DNA of 64,000 nt, taken from NCBI GenBank assembly GCA_027946365.1, contig JAPEUQ010000011.1, positions 992,001 through 1,056,000 of the forward strand, given 5' to 3'. Source of the DNA: Kalmusia sp. IMI 367209 (Eukaryota; Ascomycota; Dothideomycetes; Pleosporales; Didymosphaeriaceae). Positions 37,071-45,340 of the stretch are shown here, piece after piece. Within the stretch, counting starts at the first letter, position 1. Every line of letters starts with the position of its first letter. Below the pieces are notes generated by a model. The model was not told the DNA's origin. It saw only the letters and a program-made list of their open reading frames with translations, and searched no databases. The position numbers and the translations under genes were made by a program.

Positions 37071-38294
37071 ATGGCGTCGACACGAAATGTTCAGAATCCT
37101 CCTGGCCCAAATGTTGGTAGCTATCCTCCGTTTGTTCCCAATTGCCACAGAGATATGAAGCAGTAAGTCTTAAGCCTTCGTCACAAGACTTGAACACTTC
37201 TTATCCGTATATACAGCTACGAATGCATCGGTAAGCATCCAGGGGGGTTTTGGAACGTGTACCCGGTCAATGAACATGATGGTTGGTACAAAAAGGCTTA
37301 CCCCAACTTGCCTATGCCTGAAAATTGGAGAGACGAACGGCTTTACTCAACTCGTGCTGGGATGTATTGCTTTGATTGTGCACATCTCACAGAGGAGCAC
37401 AAGGACAGCATACTGAAAAACGCCACATCCAGGGAGCACTTTCATAACGTCGAGAAGATTATGAGCGAACCTTATTGGGGACTCTGTCTGTGTGAGCTTC
37501 GTTTTATAAGCGGTCAAAAATGCCTCAAACATCTTATGAAAGAAGACGATGGCAAGACTGCGCCTACCGGGAAAGATCATTGGGCCTGGTTTATCGACAT
37601 CTGCCCACGGGGTTTCGTCTGTCCCTTTGCGAAGAAGCGGGGCGAGGATAATGGCGGCGATCCGCAAAAGGAAGCTTGTGATATCCTACTTGGCAAACCA
37701 ACCAACGAATGGGCCCTTGCACAACACGCTGAGGATCCGAAAGGAACCGTTGCAGGAAGAGTGTCCACGGATATATTTCTATCGTCCGAGTGCCCTCGTT
37801 GCCTGGGTTTCAAAGTCGATCCAGAGACCAACCAAATACTCAATCCCCAGCACGGAAAGTGGATGCTTAGACCGGATCCAAAGAACCCGTGGTTGTATGA
37901 ATCACCAATTGATTACGACCCGGCCATGCATGAAGACCTTCATCCAGCCGATCAACCGCCGGCATGGGATAAATGGCTTGCCGTGCAGCCTGTTCAGTTT
38001 CGTCCCGTTGAAGGCACAGAGAGATGGCATCATCCAGCGCTAAAACCCTACTGGCTCTATCATGTTTGCACTCTCCTCCACCTATACATCTCTCCCGAAG
38101 ACATTTGGATCCCGGACCACCCTTTCAATATGAATTGGCATGACTTCCTCGTTAAGCAGAACCTCCAGGAGGAGGCTCGACTTGAACAACAACGGGAAGT
38201 GTCGGCTATCGCCATGACAGAGACTGTTCTCAATATGAAGAGAAAAGAACTTGTCGAACAGTTGGTTGCCAAAGATACGCGCCAATGGCACTAA
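37071..38294 (+). CDS. Hypothetical cysteine-rich protein
   Basis: Exons 37071-37162 and 37217-38294 with a 54-bp GTAAGT...CAG intron; 389 aa. I recognise no family. Visible marks are several Cys pairs (YCFDCAH, LCLCEL, CPRGFVCPF, ECPRCLG) spread over residues 85-220, which could form a zinc-binding fold. Aromatic/Pro-rich stretches (about 230-300) and a short charged helical C-terminus follow, starting KQNLQEEARLEQQRE. There is no signal peptide or membrane segment, so it is probably intracellular. The join is supported by frame continuity (MKHYECIGKHPGG) and standard splice sites. It may be lineage-specific. Confidence 0.65.
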
Positions 38295-38847
38295 TAATGC
38301 ATCTTCCCCAGATTTCTCACTGACCTTCAGCGAGTCATTGACAAATTGGCGGCTGAGATTTCATTACATTACTTTTCTGAGATCAGACCTTGTTCCTGAC
38401 TTGCGAGACATGAAGTGCCTTTCTTTTGCAAGTTCTTTGCAGATATCCTTGGTTTCCTATATATCACATTCATTCTTTCTTTTTGTACGCCATATCTCTA
38501 TATGCCTTTCCTCATATATGTAATTTCATTTGTTTCGATCTATATATGTATCACCAACTCACTCCTTTGTGGGCAAGGGAATTTGTCATGCGTTATCTTC
38601 CTCTACCATTTTTCGCACTCCTTGATAGATAGATCTAAAGCTATTGCCGATGCCTTCGGAATACTCTACAACTGACTTCGATTATATTATGATCGCCCTA
38701 CAAAGTCATTCCATGTATATATACTGATGACTATATGGGCAAAACGGAGGCCTTGACACGATGCCACTCTCGTGGCTTCCAACGATTCAAATCTCCCAAA
38801 AACATACTCCATCGATAACCCCATGGCCACCAAGAGTCCCAAAAAGC
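38295..38847. other. Intergenic region downstream of the orphan and of the tRNA-Ala gene
   Basis: About 550 bp holding the 3' UTR of the cysteine-rich orphan and T-rich sequence. The T-run that would end Pol III transcription of the minus-strand tRNA gene is at 38841-38845 (AAAAA on the plus strand). No gene recognised. Confidence 0.4.
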
Positions 38848-38984
38848 TGGACTTGCTGGGAATCGAACCCAGGACCTTTCGCAGTCACACATTGATGCGA
38901 AGCGAACCTACATCTATCAGTAAATGACCGGCGCCTGACTGGACAATGTCATCAACTTACATTATACCCCTAAACCACAAGCCC
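38848..38984 (-). tRNA. tRNA-Ala(CGC)-like gene with a 12-nt anticodon intron and an extra 53-nt insertion
   Basis: Read on the minus strand from 38984. Removing 38908-38960 and 38884-38895 leaves a 72-nt cloverleaf. The acceptor GGGCTTG pairs with CAAGTCC, including G3:U70, the alanine identity pair. The anticodon stem is TTCGC/GCGAA with loop TTCGCAT, the T stem CTGGG/CCCAG with TTCGATT, and the discriminator A. The A box (TGGTTTAGGGG), B box (GGTTCGATTCC) and T5 terminator (38841-38845) are present. The 12-nt intron follows position 37, the normal eukaryotic place. The 53-nt insertion lies between D arm and anticodon stem (position 26) with ends GTAAGT and TAG; its boundary is ambiguous by one G. 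Ala identity rests on this folding. It could instead be a decaying gene. Confidence 0.7.
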
Positions 38985-39043
38985 GGGTGCAACCCGACGC
39001 CCTTACGAGCATTAAGTAATTCATCATCAATTCACGAAACGTT

Positions 39044-39048
39044 GATGC
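39044..39048. repeat. Left target-site duplication of the copia element (GATGC)
   Basis: GATGC directly before the left LTR is repeated directly after the right LTR (44403-44407). This is the 5-bp duplication expected from Ty1/copia integrase. Confidence 0.9.
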
Positions 39049-39191
39049 TGTTGGTGGAAGGTGTTCCCCTGCATCTAGCAGGGACGAATGGTTTGTTATC
39101 CTTATGTAATTAGCTAGTTAGCTTATAGTCCGCTTCTTTCAGAAGCCCCAACAATCAATGCTTTACTCAACTTTTTGCCTATCTTCCAACA
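39049..39191 (+). repeat. Left LTR of the copia element
   Basis: 143 bp beginning TGTTGG and ending CCAACA (6-bp inverted ends). It is identical to the right LTR except for one extra C at about 39066-39069. It should contain the element's promoter and RNA start. Confidence 0.95.
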
Positions 39192-39206
39192 GGTTATGAG
39201 CCCGGC
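39192..39206 (+). other. Primer-binding site for a half-tRNA-iMet
   Basis: GGTTATGAGCCCGGC directly follows the left LTR. Its complement, GCCGGGCTCATAACC, contains the anticodon-loop sequence of initiator tRNA-Met (GGGCTCATAACC). Drosophila copia is primed this way, by an internal cut in the anticodon loop and not by the tRNA 3' end. Confidence 0.75.
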
Positions 39207-39554
39207 TTAACTGCTGCGCCCATTAAATAAATTTCTTTTCTCGATACGTTTTGTATGCCACTGTCGAATTTTCGCTACTCCTGCTGCTGCTGCTGCAGAC
39301 CGCTGCTTTGTGTCGTCATCAATCAAAGACAGCTCAACCCCAAACCACCACAGGCCTACCTACACAGCTTCATCAACTGGCATCAGAACTGCATACTATC
39401 GTCACTGCATTTTCCGATCCACACCAGTTCAGAGCTGCCGGCATTCCTGTTCCGCTGCTGCTGCTGGGGCGTGCACACAGATCACAGACACCGAATATCC
39501 TGTTGAGCAACAACCTCAACATCCTGCTGCCCTACACCTTTCACACTGCTAGCC
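39207..39554 (+). other. Untranslated leader of the copia element
   Basis: About 350 bp between the primer site and the Gag-Pol ATG. It contains CTG-rich stretches (about 39283-39297 and 39450-39470). Short open frames here overlap and are not called. It probably carries packaging or dimerisation signals, but none is identifiable by eye. Confidence 0.5.
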
Positions 39555-42500
39555 ATGGCATCAGCATTTCAGTTCAAACTCGATCCGTCGTCGCTACCGA
39601 AGCTGTCACCTCGCGGCGATAATTATCCAGAATGGCGGTCTGCCTGGACAATAGCTTTCCGCTACGCAGGCTTACACCCTATCATCACAAAGAAGAAGCC
39701 TCGACCAGCTGATCCCACACTGGTAGACGCCTGGGACGCAGACGATAACAAGGCTATGGTAATGATACTGTCTTCCGTTCACAATGATCTCGCAATGGCT
39801 GTGGCAAACTGCGAGACCTCACCAATGGCATGGGAATTCCTTGCTAATCGATTCGACCGCGACACTGGCAATTCTTCTATTCTGCTATTTCGCTGTCTCA
39901 CGAATCTGCGATATCGCGACGGAGAAGATTTGCGACACCACCTTGACGATTTTCACCAACTTTGGACACGCATGACCAAACGGTGCGAGTCCTCAACACA
40001 ATCTGTCGCTGTAGCTATGAGAAGCATGTTCTCTAGTGATGAGGTTAAGGGATCGTTTTTCCTAGCAACTCTGCCTGATACTATGGACAACATCATTGAC
40101 AATTTGAGTACCCGCAACCTCACTGCCTTCAGAGACATTGAACCGAAAATACTTGACATCAGCGAAAAGCACTCCCTAGATAACGCAGACTCATCTACCG
40201 CATACGCTGCCCACAGAACTACCTCGCGCAACCCCGCCGCACCGAATTCGCGAATGACAACAGCACCGACGTCTTCAGAATGTACTTGGTGCCGCAAGCA
40301 TAACCTCAGATTTGTTGGGCACGTATACACAAACTGCAATGAGCTTCGCAGACATAAGGAGCAACAAAAGGACAAAGCTGCCCAACAGCAGCCCAATACT
40401 CGTGGTGGAAAACGGCAGAAAGCAAATAACGCTGACGCATCTACTTCCTTTGGCATTGCAGATGCCGATGACACTGATAGCGGAACTGAGGTACATGCTT
40501 TCGCTGCCGGCATAGTTGATTTGACCACTCCGCCATCGACGCCTTCCCCTCGAATCAATGGAAATGGCAAACGAATCCGGTCTGACGACGTAAGTGCACA
40601 CGCTGTTTCTGTTCGCCGCCCTACAAACTCCGCACCAATTTGGCTGTTCGATACTGGTGCTTCACGGCATATGTCTGGTTGCATTGACGATTTCTCTGCC
40701 CTGACACCTGGCAATGGTACAATTACAATTGCTGGCGGTATTAAGCTACCTATTGAAGGAGTTGGCACAATTCGTATCCGCTGCTGTCTGCCTGACGGCT
40801 CTACAACTATTGCAGAACTGACGAACGCCCTCTATTCCAGTGAACTATACGATACGCGCTTATTTTCCTGGTCTTATGTTCGCAACAGCTGTGAACTTCA
40901 CGCCATAAAGAACGATCTTTTCCTGTCAAGGAACGGAAAACATATCTTGTGGGCGCGTCACGTAGACGGCATTATACAGATTCAGACCGAGAGCTGCCAC
41001 CCTCGTTCCGGCGCCCACAAGGCGCTGCCTGACAATAATTCAAGTTGGGACAAAAACAAGACCGGTGGAATATCTGCAACAGGCTTCTCAGTTCCTCACA
41101 ACCCCAATGATGGAACTGTTGCTGCCAAACGTACGACCAAAACCTGTTTCAGCTCATTTGATGAATTCCATCATTCTCTAGGCCACCGTCTTGTCGCGAA
41201 TCCTGATCGTGTCTACCAAGATGGACACCTCGTACCGAAAATGCCTACAGATTTTGAGTGCGAACCTTGCTACTTATCTAAGTCAAAACACCGCCGCCCT
41301 CTGCCTAATTCCAACGCTGTCGATCGACCGCGAAAAGTGAAACCGCTGGAGGTCATACACTCGGACTTGTCAGGGAAGTTTTCTGAGAAAAGCCTTGGTG
41401 GAGCTCGATACTACATTTCGTTTGTTGATGAATGTACCCGCTTCAGCTGGGTCCGCTTCCTGGACAAGAAAGCCGATGCACCACAGACAATTGTGAACTT
41501 TGTGGAATACTTGGAAAGACAATTCGGCAAAGGGATGCTCAAGAACATTGATGCTGCCGCTATATTTCGGAAATTTCAATCCGACAATGGCGGCGAATAT
41601 GTAGCTTCTACACTCAAAGACTTTTTTCGTCGCAAAGGCATTATCCACAACACTACACCTCCCTACGCGCATGAATTGAACGGTATACCAGAGCGGTACA
41701 ATCAGACCGTCACTCAGACTGCGCGTTCCATGATACCAGAAGACGGAATGCTATTCCTTTGGGCTGAGGCTATAGCAACAGCTTGCTTTCTGGCTAACAT
41801 TATACCACACGCTTCAGACAAGCTGCACCGGACACCTTACGAATGCCTCTATGATAAGAAGCCTACAATTCAACACTTGCATCCATTTGGCATTAAGGCG
41901 TTCACCCACATTCCCAAAGAAGCCCGAGCACCAGGCAGTAAACTTCTGCACCGCGCAGAAGAAGGTATTTTTGTGGGATACGGCCACAACACCAAGACTG
42001 CTAGAATCTACATACCAGCACGACGCTGCATTGTAGAAACCCGAGACGTTCGCTATCAGAGCTTCTCTGCTTGGAAAACACCACCCTACTTCTCTGCTGC
42101 TGCAGACGAGATGGGGGGAAATATCCAACCTGCTGGCCTGCTCAGACAACAAATTCCTGCTACACCTATTGCTCCGCAGCGAATTGAACAGAAACCTGAT
42201 CCTGCTAGGGAATCCCAATTGCAGGCTGACCACCAATCGACTCCACGATGTCGGACAGGCACCATAGTTCAACGCACAGATTTTGGGCCTGGAGATGAAC
42301 CTGAATTCCAGTCTACAGAGCTGCCACTAGATTCTGGGTACCTGCACATTGGAGCCTTTTCACCAATATCTTCCCGCACGAGAAGGGGTGATTCTTTACG
42401 TTCGCCAGAACGAATGGAAACATCCCATCAAGGAAGTTCACAGACAAGTCAGTCACCAGATCAAACCCGCACAAGATCAGGACGAGTTGTGAGACCATCA

Positions 42501-44180
42501 CGCAAGGCTAAAGAGCATTCTGATCATAGTGCTCGAGCGGCAGTTGATTCCCTGGAATGTGATGCAACGGAATACTATGGCATCACAGAATTCGCGTACA
42601 CTGCTGCGCAGATCATTGACCCTGATATTCCGCGCACATTTGCTGAAGCTACAAATGATACCAACTCCCCACTATGGCGGCCACCTATTGATCGGGAATT
42701 GGAAGCACATAATGACAACGGTACCTGGGAATTCGTTGACAATGTGCCTCAAGGAACAAAGCTCGTGGGCATGAGATGGGTATTTGATGTGAAACGAAAT
42801 GAACAAGGCCGAATTGTAAAGCGTAAAGCTAGACTGGTAGCCCAAGGTTTTTCCCAACGTCCTGGTGTTGATTTCGACGATACCTATTCACCAGTTATGC
42901 GATATGATAGTCTGAGGATACTTGTTTTCCTTACATTACTTATTCCGAAATGGTCGCTCAGGCAAATGGATTTCGACGCTGCATACCTGAACGGACACCT
43001 CAAACATTCTATCTTCGCAAGGATCCCGGCAGGACTTCCCCATTCTGGGACAGCACTGCTACTTCGAAAATCGCTCTATGGACTCAAGCAGTCCGGTCGC
43101 GAATGGCATGAATTACTATCCAAATGGCTCTGTCATCTTGGGTTCTTGCGCGCAGACTTCGATCCATGTGTCTTCATTAGCAAACATCTCGTTCTGGGAG
43201 TGTATGTTGACGATCTTATCATGGCTGGTCTACCAGATGCTATTTCAGCATTCATGAAAGATGCTGCGGCGAAGTTCAAATTCAAAGACCTGGGGAGGCC
43301 AAAGATGTTACTGGGCTTGGAATTTGAGTACGCTGGAAACGAAATCCGCCTACACCAACGCACTTTCGTGGGCGCGATCCTGAGACGTTATGGCATGGAC
43401 AATTGTAACGGACGCAAAACCCCATTAGACCCAAACAATTTCCCTACCAGACTGCCACCAGGTACGCCGGTTGATGTTGAACGACAACGACTTTTCCAAT
43501 CAATTATCGGCTCTATCAATTTCCTTTCCATTGTCTCCCGACCAGATCTTAGTTATCCGGTCAGCATGTTGGGCTCATACAACTCTAATCCTTCGGAGTT
43601 ACACCTGAAAATGGCTTTTCAAGTGCTGCGTTACATCCAGGATACCAAGGATTGTCACATCACTTTGAATGGGAATACCAATCGCAACATTCACGAAGCG
43701 GTTATGTTCAGCGATGCCTCCTATGGATCTGACCCAGACAATGCGAAATCATTCTCTGGATATCTACTGAAGATGAATGGGTCCACCATTGCATGGTCGT
43801 CCAAAAGACAAAGTTGTGTGGCAAAGAGCACCTGTGAAGCTGAATATATGGCAGCCTCTCATGCTGCTAGCCACCTGATTTGGAATCGCCATGCTATTAT
43901 GGAGTTGCTTGCTGTCGTTGCCCCAGACATTACTGCCGGTTTTCGATTTCGTCTGATGATTGACAATGAACCTTCTATGTCACTCATTCAAGATCGCAAA
44001 GTTAGCTCACGTTCAAAGCATATTGCAGTCCATTACCATTTCGTCCGCGAACGATTTCTGATGGGACAATTCGAAATTCAGCATGTTGCCTCTAAGGATA
44101 ACCTGGCAGACATATGCACGAAAGCACTGCCGCTGCCAACGCTATCGAATTTGCGGAAACTGATTTGGGACTCTACATGA
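39555..44180 (+). CDS. Copia Gag-Pol polyprotein
   Basis: Single 1541-aa polyprotein, with no frameshift between Gag and Pol. Approximate order: Gag, 1-240; one zinc knuckle with unusual spacing, C-X2-C-X9-H-X4-C, at 243-261; aspartic protease DTGAS near 366; pre-integrase HHSLGH...CEPC, about 535-580; integrase D-D-E core with HSDLSG, SDNGGEY and GIPERYN (about 602, 675 and 711); reverse transcriptase, about 1050-1290, with catalytic YVDD near 1216; RNase H from about 1380 (FSDASYG, CEAEYMA, LADICTKALP). All catalytic residues I can check are present, so the element may be functional. How Gag is made in excess from one frame is not visible; no splice site or slippery site was identified. Confidence 0.96.
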   Translation: MASAFQFKLDPSSLPKLSPRGDNYPEWRSAWTIAFRYAGLHPIITKKKPRPADPTLVDAWDADDNKAMVMILSSVHNDLAMAVANCETSPMAWEFLANRFDRDTGNSSILLFRCLTNLRYRDGEDLRHHLDDFHQLWTRMTKRCESSTQSVAVAMRSMFSSDEVKGSFFLATLPDTMDNIIDNLSTRNLTAFRDIEPKILDISEKHSLDNADSSTAYAAHRTTSRNPAAPNSRMTTAPTSSECTWCRKHNLRFVGHVYTNCNELRRHKEQQKDKAAQQQPNTRGGKRQKANNADASTSFGIADADDTDSGTEVHAFAAGIVDLTTPPSTPSPRINGNGKRIRSDDVSAHAVSVRRPTNSAPIWLFDTGASRHMSGCIDDFSALTPGNGTITIAGGIKLPIEGVGTIRIRCCLPDGSTTIAELTNALYSSELYDTRLFSWSYVRNSCELHAIKNDLFLSRNGKHILWARHVDGIIQIQTESCHPRSGAHKALPDNNSSWDKNKTGGISATGFSVPHNPNDGTVAAKRTTKTCFSSFDEFHHSLGHRLVANPDRVYQDGHLVPKMPTDFECEPCYLSKSKHRRPLPNSNAVDRPRKVKPLEVIHSDLSGKFSEKSLGGARYYISFVDECTRFSWVRFLDKKADAPQTIVNFVEYLERQFGKGMLKNIDAAAIFRKFQSDNGGEYVASTLKDFFRRKGIIHNTTPPYAHELNGIPERYNQTVTQTARSMIPEDGMLFLWAEAIATACFLANIIPHASDKLHRTPYECLYDKKPTIQHLHPFGIKAFTHIPKEARAPGSKLLHRAEEGIFVGYGHNTKTARIYIPARRCIVETRDVRYQSFSAWKTPPYFSAAADEMGGNIQPAGLLRQQIPATPIAPQRIEQKPDPARESQLQADHQSTPRCRTGTIVQRTDFGPGDEPEFQSTELPLDSGYLHIGAFSPISSRTRRGDSLRSPERMETSHQGSSQTSQSPDQTRTRSGRVVRPSRKAKEHSDHSARAAVDSLECDATEYYGITEFAYTAAQIIDPDIPRTFAEATNDTNSPLWRPPIDRELEAHNDNGTWEFVDNVPQGTKLVGMRWVFDVKRNEQGRIVKRKARLVAQGFSQRPGVDFDDTYSPVMRYDSLRILVFLTLLIPKWSLRQMDFDAAYLNGHLKHSIFARIPAGLPHSGTALLLRKSLYGLKQSGREWHELLSKWLCHLGFLRADFDPCVFISKHLVLGVYVDDLIMAGLPDAISAFMKDAAAKFKFKDLGRPKMLLGLEFEYAGNEIRLHQRTFVGAILRRYGMDNCNGRKTPLDPNNFPTRLPPGTPVDVERQRLFQSIIGSINFLSIVSRPDLSYPVSMLGSYNSNPSELHLKMAFQVLRYIQDTKDCHITLNGNTNRNIHEAVMFSDASYGSDPDNAKSFSGYLLKMNGSTIAWSSKRQSCVAKSTCEAEYMAASHAASHLIWNRHAIMELLAVVAPDITAGFRFRLMIDNEPSMSLIQDRKVSSRSKHIAVHYHFVRERFLMGQFEIQHVASKDNLADICTKALPLPTLSNLRKLIWDST

Positions 44181-44249
44181 CAGCGTGTTGACAAGGGATT
44201 CAATCTTATGGAACATTCACTATAAAAGAGGACCTTTCCCCCCTACTAT

Positions 44250-44260
44250 TTGGGAGGACT
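44250..44260 (+). other. Polypurine tract candidate
   Basis: TTTGGGAGGAC directly abuts the right LTR and is the purine-rich stretch expected to prime plus-strand DNA. It is short and ends in C, so the exact tract is uncertain. Confidence 0.5.
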
Positions 44261-44402
44261 GTTGGTGGAAGGTGTTCCCCTGCATCTAGCAGGGACGAAT
44301 GGTTTGTTATCCTTATGTAATTAGCTAGTTAGCTTATAGTCCGCTTCTTTCAGAAGCCCCAACAATCAATGCTTTACTCAACTTTTTGCCTATCTTCCAA
44401 CA
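44261..44402 (+). repeat. Right LTR of the copia element
   Basis: 142 bp, identical to the left LTR apart from one missing C at about 44278-44280. It ends CCAACA and is followed by the target duplication. Confidence 0.95.
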
Positions 44403-44407
44403 GATGC
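44403..44407. repeat. Right target-site duplication (GATGC)
   Basis: Matches the left copy at 39044-39048. Confidence 0.9.
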
Positions 44408-44912
44408 GTGGGGGAGGTGGTGCTCGTTTGACTCCGCGCTAGTCTCCACTTAGGGAATATTGCTGGTGGAGTCTTCTCGGCACACATGTAAATGCACTAC
44501 ACCGCCACGGTCGCGATACAATAGATTGAATAGTTGGGGGAATAGATGTTCCTCTCAGAGGACAGCTACCACGGTAGACTGTATTGTAACTGTAGAGATG
44601 TCAACGTGCGTGGATCAAATACTGGCAAAGAGTTTCCTCGCAGAGGGATATCGATGCATTTCCACGTGTTTCCCTGCAGCAGATAGCTCTTGCGTTGCTT
44701 CAGTGGGTACGAGCATCATCAGGTCAACTGGCGCACCCGTGTTAAGTGGATCTTAGTAGTGCGCTACTGAGAGCTCTCGCTAGCTTTCTGTTACCTTGCC
44801 GATTCAGGGGAGCCTACAAATTTCGACATAATATGGGGCAATGTACTCTTTCCTCTACAGACGAATCGACTTTACATATGCTCTTTAGTTATGTCATTTC
44901 CGACATGCGTTC
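44408..44912. other. Spacer between copia element and tRNA-Tyr
   Basis: About 505 bp of pre-insertion flank. Before the element landed, it joined the left flank to form a roughly 570-bp spacer between the two divergent tRNA genes. No gene recognised. Confidence 0.5.
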
Positions 44913-44998
44913 CTCCTGTTGGTGTAGTTGGTTTATCACGTTCGACTGTAATATCTGTTGTTATCGAAAGGTCCCTGGTTCGATTCCGGGACGGGAGA
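44913..44998 (+). tRNA. tRNA-Tyr(GTA) with 11-nt intron
   Basis: The acceptor CTCCTGT pairs with ACGGGAG, with C1:G72 and discriminator A, the tyrosine identity features of eukaryotes. The D arm contains AGTTGGTTTA, and the anticodon stem is TTCGA/TCGAA. The anticodon GTA is followed by A37 and then the intron at 44952-44962. The T arm is CCTGG TTCGATT CCGGG. A box (TGGTGTAGTTGG) and B box (GGTTCGATTCC) are present, and a T5 Pol III terminator lies at 45001-45005. The mature length is 75 nt before CCA. An intron after position 37 is usual for eukaryotic tRNA-Tyr. Confidence 0.88.
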
Positions 44999-45340
44999 TG
45001 CTTTTTGGTAGCACGCGCTGAGCTGAAGTTCGCGGATGGTCCACTTTTTGCTCCCTTCCTAGTAGCGAAACTAGTGGAGTGATGGAAGTAAGCTTTCGAG
45101 CATAGCTTTTTGTATTGAGGGGGCAGGGTGTTTTAGGACTAATCTCTATATGTTGTGTAGTCGGGCTTTGGTTTGGGTCTTTCCACCTGGGTCGTTGTAT
45201 TTGCTGGAAAATTTGCTACTTAGGGGTGCAAGTACGGCCTACGGTATTGTCTTCATTGCCAATTATATAAAGAAGATGTTGATCTTTACCTTGATTCTTT
45301 CTTTGCCATCGAGTCCCCATTTATCCAGGTGGACTATGTA
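44999..45340. other. Intergenic region
   Basis: About 340 bp with the tRNA-Tyr terminator and the 3' UTR of the minus-strand HET gene. No gene recognised. Confidence 0.4.

Larger units (their letters stand above)
39049..44402 (+). mobile_element. Intact Ty1/copia (Pseudoviridae-type) LTR retrotransposon
   Basis: 5354-bp element with LTRs of 143 and 142 bp, both TGTTGG...CCAACA. Inside are a primer-binding site, a single 1541-codon Gag-Pol frame without stops or frameshifts, and a purine-rich tract before the right LTR. It is flanked by GATGC on both sides. The protein order protease-integrase-RT-RNase H defines copia and not gypsy. The LTRs differ by one C in a homopolymer run as I count it, so insertion is recent. 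It landed 64 bp upstream of the 5' end of the tRNA-Ala-like gene. Confidence 0.97.

Noticed and set aside
39953..40768. 271-codon frame antisense to the copia Gag
   Set aside because: It is a shadow of the Gag-Pol frame on the opposite strand, with no independent motif.
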